Shown: positions 1-6,595, numbered from the stretch's first letter. The stretch: 6,744 bases of DNA from Anaerolineae bacterium (GCA_016934645.1 JAFGSL010000238.1:1-6744); one strand, 5' to 3'. The notes: a model not told the origin generated them from the letters alone. Made by a program: numbers and translations.

Positions 1-452
1 GGCATCACTGCAACGTCCTTCGACACAGCCAAAAGCCGTTGAATTTCTGCCGGCGGCATAGCCGCGCGATGATCCTGCTTATTAGCCACCACCACATAAG
101 GCACTTTGGCTTGCTTACGGAACTGCCGCATCACTTGCTTGGCATCCATCAAGCTGAGCCTGTCGGTGCTGTCCACGAGCAACACGAACGCATCCATCTC
201 TTTCGCCAAAATCGACCACATAAACTCGAAACGGGCTTGTCCCGGGGTGCCATACAGGTGCAACAACGCATCACCAAGCCGTTTCTGTCCATAATCCATA
301 GCGACGGTTGTCTCCGACTTTCCCGCGGTTGTCATGCTGGCATCGGAAATGCGCCGCTCGGTCGTCACCATAGCAATGTCGCTAACGGCATGAATAAAGG
401 CTGTCTTACCGGCATTGAACGGGCCGGTAATCACGATTTTGTAAGCCTTCAC
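1..452 (-). CDS. Ras-like small GTPase (COG2229/MglA-like), C-terminus cut by window edge
   Basis: A P-loop GTPase that probably acts as a cytosolic GTP/GDP switch. I translated it from the sequence: about 150 residues are present, and perhaps 30-50 C-terminal residues lie beyond base 1. Visible motifs are the P-loop GPFNAGKT (residues 10-17), a switch I threonine in KSETTVAMDYG (about 45-55), switch II YGTPGQARF (67-75) and the guanine-specificity motif NKQD (124-127). The GTPGQ form, in place of the Ras DTAGQ, is typical of the bacterial group labelled 'SRP receptor beta-like GTPase' (COG2229). The start is GTG at 452, ten bases after the response-regulator stop. No other in-frame start lies just upstream, and the first beta strand (KAYKIVITG) begins at once. 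The ribosome site is weak, only a G run. No Roadblock/MglB-type regulator is seen in the window. The GTPase call is firm; the cellular role is unknown. Confidence 0.9.
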   Translation of the reverse strand, partial: MKAYKIVITGPFNAGKTAFIHAVSDIAMVTTERRISDASMTTAGKSETTVAMDYGQKRLGDALLHLYGTPGQARFEFMWSILAKEMDAFVLLVDSTDRLSLMDAKQVMRQFRKQAKVPYVVVANKQDHRAAMPPAEIQRLLAVSKDVAVM

Positions 453-462
453 GTAGCCCCCA

Positions 463-1164
463 TCATTTTTCCGCCTGCTGACGGCGAAAGTCTACGAAAC
501 GATAGCCCATCCCCCGCTCCGTGAAGATGTAACGCGGATTTGATTGATCAGGTTCGATCTTCTTCCGCAAGTAATTGATGTACAGACGCAGATAGGAAAC
601 GGCGTCCTTGTATTCATAGCCCCACACTTTAGAAAGCAATGTACTGTACGGGACGGTCCATCCGGCGTTCTCGATCAAGTGGCGGAGTAACCGGAACTCG
701 AGGGGACGCAACTTGATGCGCTCCCTTTCCACCAGGACTTCACCGGTATTGAAATCCAGACTGAGGCGATCGTCAATTTCCAAGATGGAGGCACCGGTGG
801 GTGATACCACCTGCACCCGGCGCAGAACAGCGCGCAGACGGCTCACCAACTCACGCGGGCTGAACGGCTTGGTGATGTAATCATCCGCCCCGAGGTCCAG
901 ACCGCGCACTTTATCCTCTTCAGAGCTACGCACAGTCAACATCACCACCGGCACGCTGGATATTTCACGGATCATCCTGAGAGTCTCGAAGCCGTCCAGT
1001 TCTGGCATCGAAACATCCAACAGCACTGCATCAGGCATTTTCTCGCGGACTTGATCCACAGCCTCCAACCCATTGGCGGCTTCGACCACGCGGAAGCCTT
1101 CCATTTCCAGATTAATGCGCACAAAGCGGATGATGCGGGGTTCGTCATCCACCACCAACACCAA
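463..1164 (-). CDS. OmpR/PhoB-family response regulator (receiver + winged-helix DNA-binding domain)
   Basis: A two-component transcription regulator. With the TTG start at 1164 it has 233 residues, the usual length for this family. The receiver domain (about 1-115) shows the acidic pair DDEP (6-9), phosphoacceptor Asp50 in [11 protein letters not shown], Thr77 in MLTVRS and Lys99 in ITKPFSPRE, so it should be phosphorylatable. The C-terminal winged helix (about 120-228) includes [13 protein letters not shown], the recognition-helix stretch [18 protein letters not shown] and the hallmark wing [12 protein letters not shown]. The start is uncertain. No in-frame ATG lies near the receiver domain; TTG 1164 or the adjacent GTG 1161 fits the domain edge but lacks a ribosome site. 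TTG 1218, inside the preceding gene, has GAGGGAG nine bases upstream and would give 251 residues. The frame stays open to an ATG at 1401, but that would overlap the 80-residue gene almost completely. No partner histidine kinase is in the window. Confidence 0.93.
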   Translation of the reverse strand: MVLVVDDEPRIIRFVRINLEMEGFRVVEAANGLEAVDQVREKMPDAVLLDVSMPELDGFETLRMIREISSVPVVMLTVRSSEEDKVRGLDLGADDYITKPFSPRELVSRLRAVLRRVQVVSPTGASILEIDDRLSLDFNTGEVLVERERIKLRPLEFRLLRHLIENAGWTVPYSTLLSKVWGYEYKDAVSYLRLYINYLRKKIEPDQSNPRYIFTERGMGYRFVDFRRQQAEK

Positions 1165-1195
1165 CGGATGAACATCGCGAACATTCGCTTCGAGA

Positions 1196-1438
1196 TTATT
1201 CGCGGATAAAGGTAACAAGCTTTTCTTCTCCCTCGGTGGGCATGATTTCGATGCTGTGGATGCGGGTCCAGGGTAACAGTACGACGTTCGTATCCGGCAA
1301 GAAATAGGAGACATCGCGCCCATCTCGTAAGCGTGGACTGGAGAGCTTGAGAAACGGCGTGTTTTGATCGGGAAGTTCCTCAATCTCCCCAAGAATCGCA
1401 TCTTCGTTCATAATATGAACTAAAATAGTGTGTGCCAT
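1196..1438 (-). CDS. small conserved-looking protein of unknown function (80 aa)
   Basis: Function not recognised. The 80-residue product is soluble, acidic overall and rich in alternating hydrophobic residues, as in a small beta-barrel: TILVHIM (4-10), ILGEIEEL (15-22), a basic centre [14 protein letters not shown], then [17 protein letters not shown] and a short end [10 protein letters not shown]. It has no cysteine pairs, signal peptide or membrane helix. An Sm-like or other SH3-like barrel that acts as a binding adaptor is a guess from strand pattern only. The ATG at 1438 is well supported by AGAGGAG five bases upstream, the best ribosome site in the block. It starts 18 bases after the FHA gene stop and ends 31 bases before the likely response-regulator start, so it is probably co-transcribed. 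The overlapping frame that reads into the response regulator encodes no recognisable protein here, which favours this gene. Confidence 0.75.
   Translation of the reverse strand: MAHTILVHIMNEDAILGEIEELPDQNTPFLKLSSPRLRDGRDVSYFLPDTNVVLLPWTRIHSIEIMPTEGEEKLVTFIRE
1228..1234 (-). promoter_or_regulatory. possible ribosome binding site for an alternative response-regulator start
   Basis: GAGGGAG on the minus strand, nine bases before an in-frame TTG at 1218. It lies inside the codons for TEGEEK of the 80-aa protein, so it may be chance. If used, the response regulator would gain 18 residues and overlap the preceding gene by 23 bases. Confidence 0.35.
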
Positions 1439-1443
1439 ATTCG

Positions 1444-1450
1444 CTCCTCT
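1444..1450 (-). promoter_or_regulatory. strong ribosome binding site of the 80-aa gene
   Basis: AGAGGAG on the minus strand, five bases before the ATG at 1438. It fixes the start of the small gene and argues that this frame, rather than the overlapping one, is translated here. Confidence 0.8.
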
Positions 1451-1456
1451 GAACCA

Positions 1457-1984
1457 TTAACGATTGGGGTAAATGTGCACCTTCAAACGCATTGTGCCAA
1501 ACATCAATAGGTCCCCGTCTCGAAAAGCATAAGGTAAATAGGGCGTAATCCGCTCTTCATTCAAGAAGGTGCCATTGGTGCTATCAAGGTCTTCAACAAA
1601 GCATGTGCCCTCGCGCGTGTAAATCCGGGCATGACGCCGCGAAACGCCCTGCTCCAGGCCGCCATCGGTCGTCATATCCAGCTCCGGGAAAACACCGTGA
1701 GCCGCATCCAAGCGCCCAACCAGAATTTCACGGTCTGCCGAGAGTAAAGTTTTCCGGCCGGTATTCAGCACTTCGACCTCAATGTTTAGCGCCCATACGT
1801 CTTCACCCTCCTTGTCGCCCTGACGCGGACGAGCCGAACGGCCATCCTCTTGCTCGGGAAGCGGTTCCGTGCGCAAGGGTCCACCCGATGGCAGGTAGGT
1901 ACCACACTGAATGCAAAAGAGTGTTCCGGGCAGGTTTTCCGCCCCACACGAGGGACAAACAACTTTATTTGTTTTTTGTGTCAT
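1457..1984 (-). CDS. zinc-ribbon + FHA domain protein
   Basis: A likely phosphothreonine reader for the kinase in this cluster. The product has 175 residues. An N-terminal zinc ribbon has two CxxC knuckles, CPSC (10-13) and CIQC (24-27), each followed by Gly, probably holding one structural zinc. A charged, likely disordered linker follows (about 35-62). The FHA domain (about 65-172) shows the conserved Gly-Arg (90-91, ILVGR), SRRHA (115-119) and DSTNGTFLN (134-142), the residues that contact phosphothreonine in this family. The architecture resembles mycobacterial GarA in size, but GarA has a phosphorylatable N-terminal tail instead of a zinc ribbon, and I see no ETTS-like motif here. The start is ATG 1984, with GGGAGG eight bases upstream. 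It lies 30 bases after the J-VWA stop. The domain call is firm; which phosphoprotein it binds is inference. Confidence 0.95.
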   Translation of the reverse strand: MTQKTNKVVCPSCGAENLPGTLFCIQCGTYLPSGGPLRTEPLPEQEDGRSARPRQGDKEGEDVWALNIEVEVLNTGRKTLLSADREILVGRLDAAHGVFPELDMTTDGGLEQGVSRRHARIYTREGTCFVEDLDSTNGTFLNEERITPYLPYAFRDGDLLMFGTMRLKVHIYPNR

Positions 1985-1992
1985 GCTCTTTT

Positions 1993-1998
1993 CCTCCC
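1993..1998 (-). promoter_or_regulatory. ribosome binding site of the FHA gene
   Basis: GGGAGG on the minus strand, eight bases before the ATG at 1984, within the 30-base gap after the J-VWA gene. No promoter-like pattern is evident in this short gap. Confidence 0.7.
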
Positions 1999-2014
1999 AC
2001 TGGCCCCGAATCTA

Positions 2015-3481
2015 TCACATAGGGGATGTCAGACTTCGCGTGCCATAGCGCAATTTCTTGCGTCCTTCCTTGGTTGGATCACCGCCATGGACAAGGCGGC
2101 TGACTTCCAACATCGCGGCCTGCCCCAGATCCCGATGCCCCATATCGAACAACCGGGTTGCGGCATATTCCAGGCAGGTCGTCGCTTGATGTACGTCCCC
2201 CGAGCCCAAAGCCTTCCAGGCTCTTTCTTGGAGATGAAAAACGCTCAGCCGGGCCAGGCGGTCCAGTAGTTTGGTGGGAACCGGCTCCTCTTTCGGCTCC
2301 AACGTAAACGTCACGTTGACGTCCTGGCGCAAGCGAACCGGTTCAGGAGCATCAATCTTTTCCCCCACCAGATCCAGCCGCGCGATACGACGTTCACCCG
2401 TGACCGCCTGATCGATGACAAACTCCAATACCACCGATACCGGTTCATCTGCCATCACATTGCCGAGAGCAACTATATGGTTTTCAGAATTCTCTAGAAT
2501 CTCCAGATAGGGCGCGGCACGATAGACGCCCTGGATGTGAACGTAAGGCGCCATATTCACTTCCAGTTTCACATTTTGCAGCAGCGTACTGCTCAATCCC
2601 TGGATTTGTCGCTTGATAGCAGCGCGTACATCCGAGGGCGCGCGGATGTAGCGAGAGACCCCGCCGGCATTACGTGCCAGGGCATCCAGAAATTCATCAT
2701 TCCAATCCTCGCCAATCCCAAAGGCGGAGATGCTGATGCTATCGGCGGCAGCTTGCCGCGCCGTGGTCAACGCGTGCGTCTCATCCCCGTAAGTGCGGCC
2801 ATCCGTCAACAAGATGACGTGGTTAACCATCTGCGAGGAAGCGTAGCGGCGCACCTCTTCCAGACCAGCAGCCAAACCCTGGTAAATCTCGGTACCCCCG
2901 CTGGGAGTCAGTGCAGCTAGCGCAGACCTGAAGGTGTGCGGGTTGTCGACGGGTTGAGCCGGCGCAAACACTTCGGCGCGGTCGCTGAAGGCCACAATCG
3001 CCAGACGATCCTGAGGCCCTAAAGCTTCGACCAGGTCCGCAGCGGCAATCTTCACATTCTGCATCCGCGCACCACTCATTGAGGTACTGCAATCTACCAC
3101 CAGAGCGACATTCAAGTATCGGCGCGTCACATCCCTTTGCAGTTCAGCGTTGGGCTGAATATCGACGAGAACATAGAGCACTTGTGGTTCATCCAGGGGC
3201 AACGCCTCAGTGCGACTCTGAGACAGGACCAGGCCCACTGGCGCATCCTCAGAAAGTCCACGCTTCTCCCGCTGGCGGTCATAAGCACGCCGCAACACTT
3301 CGTCGCGCAAGACTTCGTAGGCCTCCTGAACTTCCCGGAAACGCTCTGCGTCGCCATGTCCGCTGTCGGGATGATAATCACGCGCTTTTTCACGATAAGC
3401 CTGTTTGATCTCGTCGTCATCCGCATTCAGGGATACTTGCAGGATCGCATAGTAATCTTTCTGCGAGTCTATGGTCGCCAT
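2015..3481 (-). CDS. J-domain (DnaJ) fused to von Willebrand factor A domain
   Basis: A 488-residue fusion. The J domain (about 9-70: [21 protein letters not shown] onward) carries the intact HPD tripeptide (37-39) needed to stimulate a DnaK/Hsp70 ATPase. There is no Gly/Phe region and no DnaJ zinc finger, so it is a class C (type III) J protein. The VWA domain (about 122-300) has a complete metal-ion-dependent adhesion site: DCSTS (130-134), Thr197 in SGGTEIYQG and Asp227 in LLTDGRT. After it come a beta-rich segment (about 310-395) and a helical tail (about 410-470) without recognised motifs. The start is ATG 3481, overlapping the phosphatase stop by one base (TAATG), with GGAG five bases upstream. 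The frame is open further upstream, but that part is antisense-like and precedes the J domain. No signal peptide or membrane helix is seen. It probably tethers a client or partner to the chaperone under phosphorylation control (inference). Confidence 0.94.
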   Translation of the reverse strand: MATIDSQKDYYAILQVSLNADDDEIKQAYREKARDYHPDSGHGDAERFREVQEAYEVLRDEVLRRAYDRQREKRGLSEDAPVGLVLSQSRTEALPLDEPQVLYVLVDIQPNAELQRDVTRRYLNVALVVDCSTSMSGARMQNVKIAAADLVEALGPQDRLAIVAFSDRAEVFAPAQPVDNPHTFRSALAALTPSGGTEIYQGLAAGLEEVRRYASSQMVNHVILLTDGRTYGDETHALTTARQAAADSISISAFGIGEDWNDEFLDALARNAGGVSRYIRAPSDVRAAIKRQIQGLSSTLLQNVKLEVNMAPYVHIQGVYRAAPYLEILENSENHIVALGNVMADEPVSVVLEFVIDQAVTGERRIARLDLVGEKIDAPEPVRLRQDVNVTFTLEPKEEPVPTKLLDRLARLSVFHLQERAWKALGSGDVHQATTCLEYAATRLFDMGHRDLGQAAMLEVSRLVHGGDPTKEGRKKLRYGTRSLTSPM

Positions 3482-4443
3482 TACTTCTCCGCGCTCTGCT
3501 CGTGCCAGGTCTCGACCAGAACGACTGTGATATTGTCGTTGCCACCGGCGGCATTGGCGGCATCGACCAACTGCGCGCAAGCCCGCTGTGGCGTCGCCGC
3601 TTCCTGGATCAAACGCCACATTTCTGGTTCGTCCACCGCGCCCCATAAGCCGTCGCTGCACAGGAGCAAGCGATCTCCTGGCTCGAGCGCATAGGTGAAT
3701 ACATCAACTTCCAACGTTGCGCCCTGACCAATCGCCCGATACAGCACATTACGCTGTGGATGGACAGCCGCTTCCTCCTCGGTCAACTGCCCCATCTCCA
3801 TCAGACGATTAACCAGCGAGTGGTCCTTGGTCAGTTGCCTCGCGGGTTGGCCGATGCGCAACAGGTAGGCACGACTATCACCAACGTGGCCCACGAAAAG
3901 GCGATCTCCGAGGATCATGCCACATGTTAACGTACTACCACTGCCGGGGAAATCGCGCGTGACGACCCGATTAGCCTGCGAGACAGCCTCACGGACCACG
4001 TCAGTTAACGAAGGTTGATCGGCTCCACGATCCGTAGCATCCACTAGCGCAAAAAGGACATGAGAGAGCAACCAACTGGCTGCCACCCGCAACGCCAACG
4101 CGCTGGCCAGTTCCCCAGATTGATGCCCGCCCATCCCATCGGCCAACATAAACAGCCCAAACGGAGGCACGGCATTACTCGACTCCTGTTCGCCGGACAG
4201 AACGAAAAGTGCATCTTCGTTGTGGTTGCGCACACGCCCCACATCGGTACACCATCCAAAAGAGAAGACACCGGAAGCCTCCCAGGCGCGTCGCACTTCT
4301 ACTGCCGAGGTAGGTTGAACCGCTATCCTTTCGTCCGGGACCGTTTCCGGCTTTTTGAACAAACTCGCGGCGGCGCTTTCCGCTTGCTCACGCCGCGCCG
4401 ACTTGCCGAATTTACTACGCAACCAAGCCTTGATATTCGTCAT
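3481..4443 (-). CDS. PP2C-family Ser/Thr protein phosphatase
   Basis: A metal-dependent phosphatase (PPM/Stp type), 320 residues, that should reverse phosphorylation by the neighbouring kinase. All core motifs are present: RNHNEDA (72-78), ADGMGGH (101-107) with metal ligand Asp102, GDSRAY (188-193), SDGLWG (263-268) with Asp264, and GGNDNITVV (300-308) with Asp303. These Asp residues are the binuclear Mn/Mg ligands in the family, so the enzyme looks active. Stand-alone bacterial Stp enzymes are about 240-260 residues. The extra length is a polar N-terminal tail of about 57 residues, rich in Lys, Arg, Glu and Ala, before FGWCTDVG; it may be a docking segment or a phosphorylation target. No membrane helix is seen. 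The ATG at 4443 follows the kinase stop by 20 bases, with only a G run as ribosome site, so its translation may depend on that of the kinase. Confidence 0.96.
   Translation of the reverse strand: MTNIKAWLRSKFGKSARREQAESAAASLFKKPETVPDERIAVQPTSAVEVRRAWEASGVFSFGWCTDVGRVRNHNEDALFVLSGEQESSNAVPPFGLFMLADGMGGHQSGELASALALRVAASWLLSHVLFALVDATDRGADQPSLTDVVREAVSQANRVVTRDFPGSGSTLTCGMILGDRLFVGHVGDSRAYLLRIGQPARQLTKDHSLVNRLMEMGQLTEEEAAVHPQRNVLYRAIGQGATLEVDVFTYALEPGDRLLLCSDGLWGAVDEPEMWRLIQEAATPQRACAQLVDAANAAGGNDNITVVLVETWHEQSAEK
3487..3490 (-). promoter_or_regulatory. ribosome binding site and TAATG stop-start overlap of the J-VWA gene
   Basis: GGAG lies five bases before the ATG at 3481. The ATG shares its A with the last base of the phosphatase TAA stop at 3481-3483. 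This arrangement decides the J-VWA start and suggests translational coupling, which would keep phosphatase and J-VWA protein in a fixed ratio. Confidence 0.7.
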
Positions 4444-4463
4444 TCAACCCCCACAGTTCCTGG

Positions 4464-6581
4464 TCACATCGGAATCGCGTACACGTAATGGTCCGCCGAG
4501 CCTACGTAAACAATGCCATCGGCAATTTGTGGCGCGCCGGTAATCGGGCCATCGGTTTGATAGCGCCAGCGCACAGTCCCGGTAAGCGCGTCGAAGCAAT
4601 ACAGATTACCGTCCACACCGCCGATGTACAGATTGCCTTCGGCAATACTCGCCGCCCCGGTGATTTGATTCTCGGTTTGATAGCGCCAAACAACACGCCC
4701 ATCATCCGCATCCAAAGCAAAAACAAAGCCATCGACGGAGCCAAAAAAGACCATGTTATTCCAAATCACCGCCGTCGAGACAATGCTCCCGCCAGCGCGG
4801 TATTTCCAGGCAGCCCAACCTGAGCGCGCGTCCAGCGCATAGAAATTGTTGTCCAACGACCCAATGAAGACCAGTCCATTGTGCATCACCGGCGAGGCCA
4901 AAAACCCGCGCCGACCACGGAAGCGCCAGCGTGATTCGCGGTTCAGACCCAGAGCATACACTGTCCCCATCTGGCACGCAAACAGAATCAGGCTCTCTGC
5001 CACCAGCGGGCGTGAACGGATTTCGCCGTCCGCCGCGTAAACCCACGCGCGACGGCCCGACATTTGGTGAATGGCGTAAATCTGGTGGTCGTCAGAACCA
5101 ATGAAAATGTGTCCTAAGTCGCCATAAGGCGAGGAGAAGATCCGCCCTTGCGTCGGCATTGTCCATAACAAGCGGCCGCTCTTAACATCCACCGCATAAA
5201 CCACTTTATCAATCGAGCCAAAAACGACCATCCCCTCCGAGACCCAGGGTTTAGAAGCAATTCCAGCTTCGGTAGGGTACTTCCACAAGAACTTGCCGTT
5301 TTCTTCGGTCAATGCGTACACGTTGTGGTCATACGAAGGGACAAAAACTATACCATCGGACACCGTCACCGAGCCGCGGATTTCGTCCTCACAGGCAAAT
5401 TTCCATAGCGGCTTGACCACGCCAACATCAAAAGTCGCCGTTTTATCGCTCAATGTACCGCTATCGATCTTCATCGACAGGCTGGCAGCCAGAGCACGCC
5501 GGAATTCCTCTGCCGACCCCCAGCGTTTGTTAACATCATACTCCAGCGCCTTGTCGATCACCTCAACCAATTCCCGGGAAACAGTGGGGTTTGTTTTGTA
5601 GATAGGGCGCTCGTGGAAAGAGAAAGGCGGCTCCAAGCGTGGGTCCTGTTTGCTCAAAAGGTGGTGCAACGTGGCGCCAAGCGCATAGATATCACCGCGC
5701 GGTTCAGCGATTCCCCGATACTGCTCCGGTGGGGAATACCCTTCAGTGCCGATCATCGTGCCTTTTTCACCACTTTGGAAAAGCTTGGCGATACCAAAAT
5801 CGACTAGACGGATCCGGTTGTGATCGTCCAGCATAATGTTGGAAGGCTTCAAGTCCCGAAAGATGATCGGGCGCGGTTTGTGATTGTGCAAATACGAAAG
5901 CACCTCACAAAGCTGCACGGCCCAATCGGCAACCAGGCCCTCGGAGAAAAAGCCCTCAGCCTCAGCTAGGCGCGCCTCAAGGTCTTTGCCGGTCACGAAT
6001 TCCTCGACCAGATAACAACGCGAACCTTCGGTGAAGTAATCGTAAACCTGTGGAATCGCAGGATGCCCCAGTGTCGCCAGAATACTTGCCTCACGCTCGA
6101 AGTTGCGCACAATCATCTGCCGCACTTGCGGGTCCGACGCCGTATTGATCATCTCTTTCACAGCGCACAGACGCAGCACACCGGGAAAACGCAAGTCCTG
6201 AGTTTTATAGACGGCCCCCATGCCGCCGATCCCAATCACACCCAGAACCTTGTACCGGTCTTGCAGTTGCATTCCTGCCGATAACAGGCCCTCATACGCA
6301 ACTTGAGACTTCGCGCCGATCTGCTGGGTCTCTCCCGCAGCCGGTATACCGGACGGCGGGGCATCAGCCACGACCGCCGGCGCAGCAACCGATACCCCGG
6401 AAAGCGGTTTAGCCACCAGGTGTGTATGAGGCGCCGCCGAAGGCTTCGCCGTCTCTGAAATCTCTGGCCCCGGAGACAACGGTTGCCGCAGCCGTTGGGA
6501 AAGGCCGCGCGTCCGCCGTACATCTTGATTGTCAGGCTGGTCCTTCTGTCCCGATCCAGGCTCTGATTTACGGTCACTCAT
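4464..6581 (-). CDS. Ser/Thr protein kinase with C-terminal PQQ-type beta-propeller
   Basis: First gene of the block, 705 residues. Residues 1-105 are Pro/Ala/Ser-rich and probably disordered. The Hanks-type kinase domain (about 110-366) has the glycine loop GIGGMG (117-122), catalytic Lys142 in CAVKEM, partner Glu164, catalytic loop FRDLKPSN (241-248), DFG (261-263) and an activation segment TEGYSPPEQ (279-287). HRD is replaced by FRD, but Arg, Asp and the following Lys and Asn remain, so activity is expected. Residues 391-705 form eight repeats of about 40 residues, each with a Trp (393, 433, 473, 513, 552, 592, 632, 672) and GSxDxxVYA-like strands, as in PQQ/quinoprotein-like propellers. 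There is no membrane helix between the two parts, so both should be cytosolic. Streptomyces AfsK has a similar kinase plus propeller layout. The propeller probably senses a ligand or scaffolds partners; cofactor PQQ binding is not implied. The start is ATG 6581, with GAGGA nine bases upstream. Confidence 0.96.
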   Translation of the reverse strand: MSDRKSEPGSGQKDQPDNQDVRRTRGLSQRLRQPLSPGPEISETAKPSAAPHTHLVAKPLSGVSVAAPAVVADAPPSGIPAAGETQQIGAKSQVAYEGLLSAGMQLQDRYKVLGVIGIGGMGAVYKTQDLRFPGVLRLCAVKEMINTASDPQVRQMIVRNFEREASILATLGHPAIPQVYDYFTEGSRCYLVEEFVTGKDLEARLAEAEGFFSEGLVADWAVQLCEVLSYLHNHKPRPIIFRDLKPSNIMLDDHNRIRLVDFGIAKLFQSGEKGTMIGTEGYSPPEQYRGIAEPRGDIYALGATLHHLLSKQDPRLEPPFSFHERPIYKTNPTVSRELVEVIDKALEYDVNKRWGSAEEFRRALAASLSMKIDSGTLSDKTATFDVGVVKPLWKFACEDEIRGSVTVSDGIVFVPSYDHNVYALTEENGKFLWKYPTEAGIASKPWVSEGMVVFGSIDKVVYAVDVKSGRLLWTMPTQGRIFSSPYGDLGHIFIGSDDHQIYAIHQMSGRRAWVYAADGEIRSRPLVAESLILFACQMGTVYALGLNRESRWRFRGRRGFLASPVMHNGLVFIGSLDNNFYALDARSGWAAWKYRAGGSIVSTAVIWNNMVFFGSVDGFVFALDADDGRVVWRYQTENQITGAASIAEGNLYIGGVDGNLYCFDALTGTVRWRYQTDGPITGAPQIADGIVYVGSADHYVYAIPM
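4552..4568 (-). repeat. 17-bp direct repeat, copy in the last propeller unit
   Basis: Plus-strand tcggtttgatagcgcca is identical to 4672-4688, exactly 120 bases away, i.e. one 40-residue unit. It encodes the shared WRYQT. The flanks at 4501-4551 and 4621-4671 are also similar (about two thirds identical), pointing to a fairly recent unit duplication. Confidence 0.85.
4672..4688 (-). repeat. 17-bp direct repeat, copy in the penultimate propeller unit
   Basis: Second identical copy of the 17-base word at 4552-4568, in phase with the propeller period. The two units also agree at protein level (VWRYQTENQITGA against RWRYQTDGPITGA). Confidence 0.85.
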
Positions 6582-6590
6582 TGTTGAAAG

Positions 6591-6595
6591 TCCTC
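6591..6595 (-). promoter_or_regulatory. ribosome binding site of the kinase gene
   Basis: GAGGA on the minus strand, nine bases before the ATG at 6581. It supports this start for the long, low-complexity N-terminus. Confidence 0.65.

Larger units (their letters stand above)
4467..5411 (-). repeat. eight-repeat PQQ propeller-coding array (about 120 bp per unit)
   Basis: The 3' part of the kinase gene is built from eight units, each with a conserved Trp at 40-residue steps (one step is 39). Typical unit: aromatic strand xWxY, a short loop, a strand ending in DG/EG, then VYxGSxDxxVYALDxxxG. The array ends in a half unit (HYVYAIPM), as expected if the first strand (KPLWKF) closes the ring. Confidence 0.85.

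Noticed and set aside
39..524. Plus-strand open frame of 161 codons at the left end
   Set aside because: It is antisense to the GTPase, whose four G motifs are clear; the plus-strand product is His-rich and motif-free.
1165..1401. Response regulator extended to the ATG at 1401
   Set aside because: The extra N-terminus is basic, Ser/Pro-rich and domain-free, and it would overlap almost all of the 80-aa gene, which has a strong ribosome site.
1603..2269. Two overlapping plus-strand frames of 139 codons
   Set aside because: Both are antisense to the FHA and J-VWA genes and show no domain or ribosome site.
3482..3661. J-VWA gene extended to an upstream ATG at 3661
   Set aside because: The added residues come from the shifted frame of the phosphatase catalytic region, are Arg/Gly-rich, and precede a complete J domain with its own ribosome site.
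3137..3694. Long plus-strand open frame (185 codons) antisense to the J-VWA and phosphatase genes
   Set aside because: It lies fully opposite two strongly supported genes, has no recognisable domain, and its composition is what antisense codon bias gives.
4467..5411. PQQ-dependent dehydrogenase domain
   Set aside because: Only the propeller repeats are present, fused to a kinase; I see no catalytic Asp/Cys-Cys features or signal peptide of quinoprotein dehydrogenases.
2015..6581. Type VI secretion regulatory set (kinase, PP2C, FHA)
   Set aside because: No Tss structural genes are present, the FHA protein carries a zinc ribbon rather than the T6SS form, and the kinase lacks a membrane segment.
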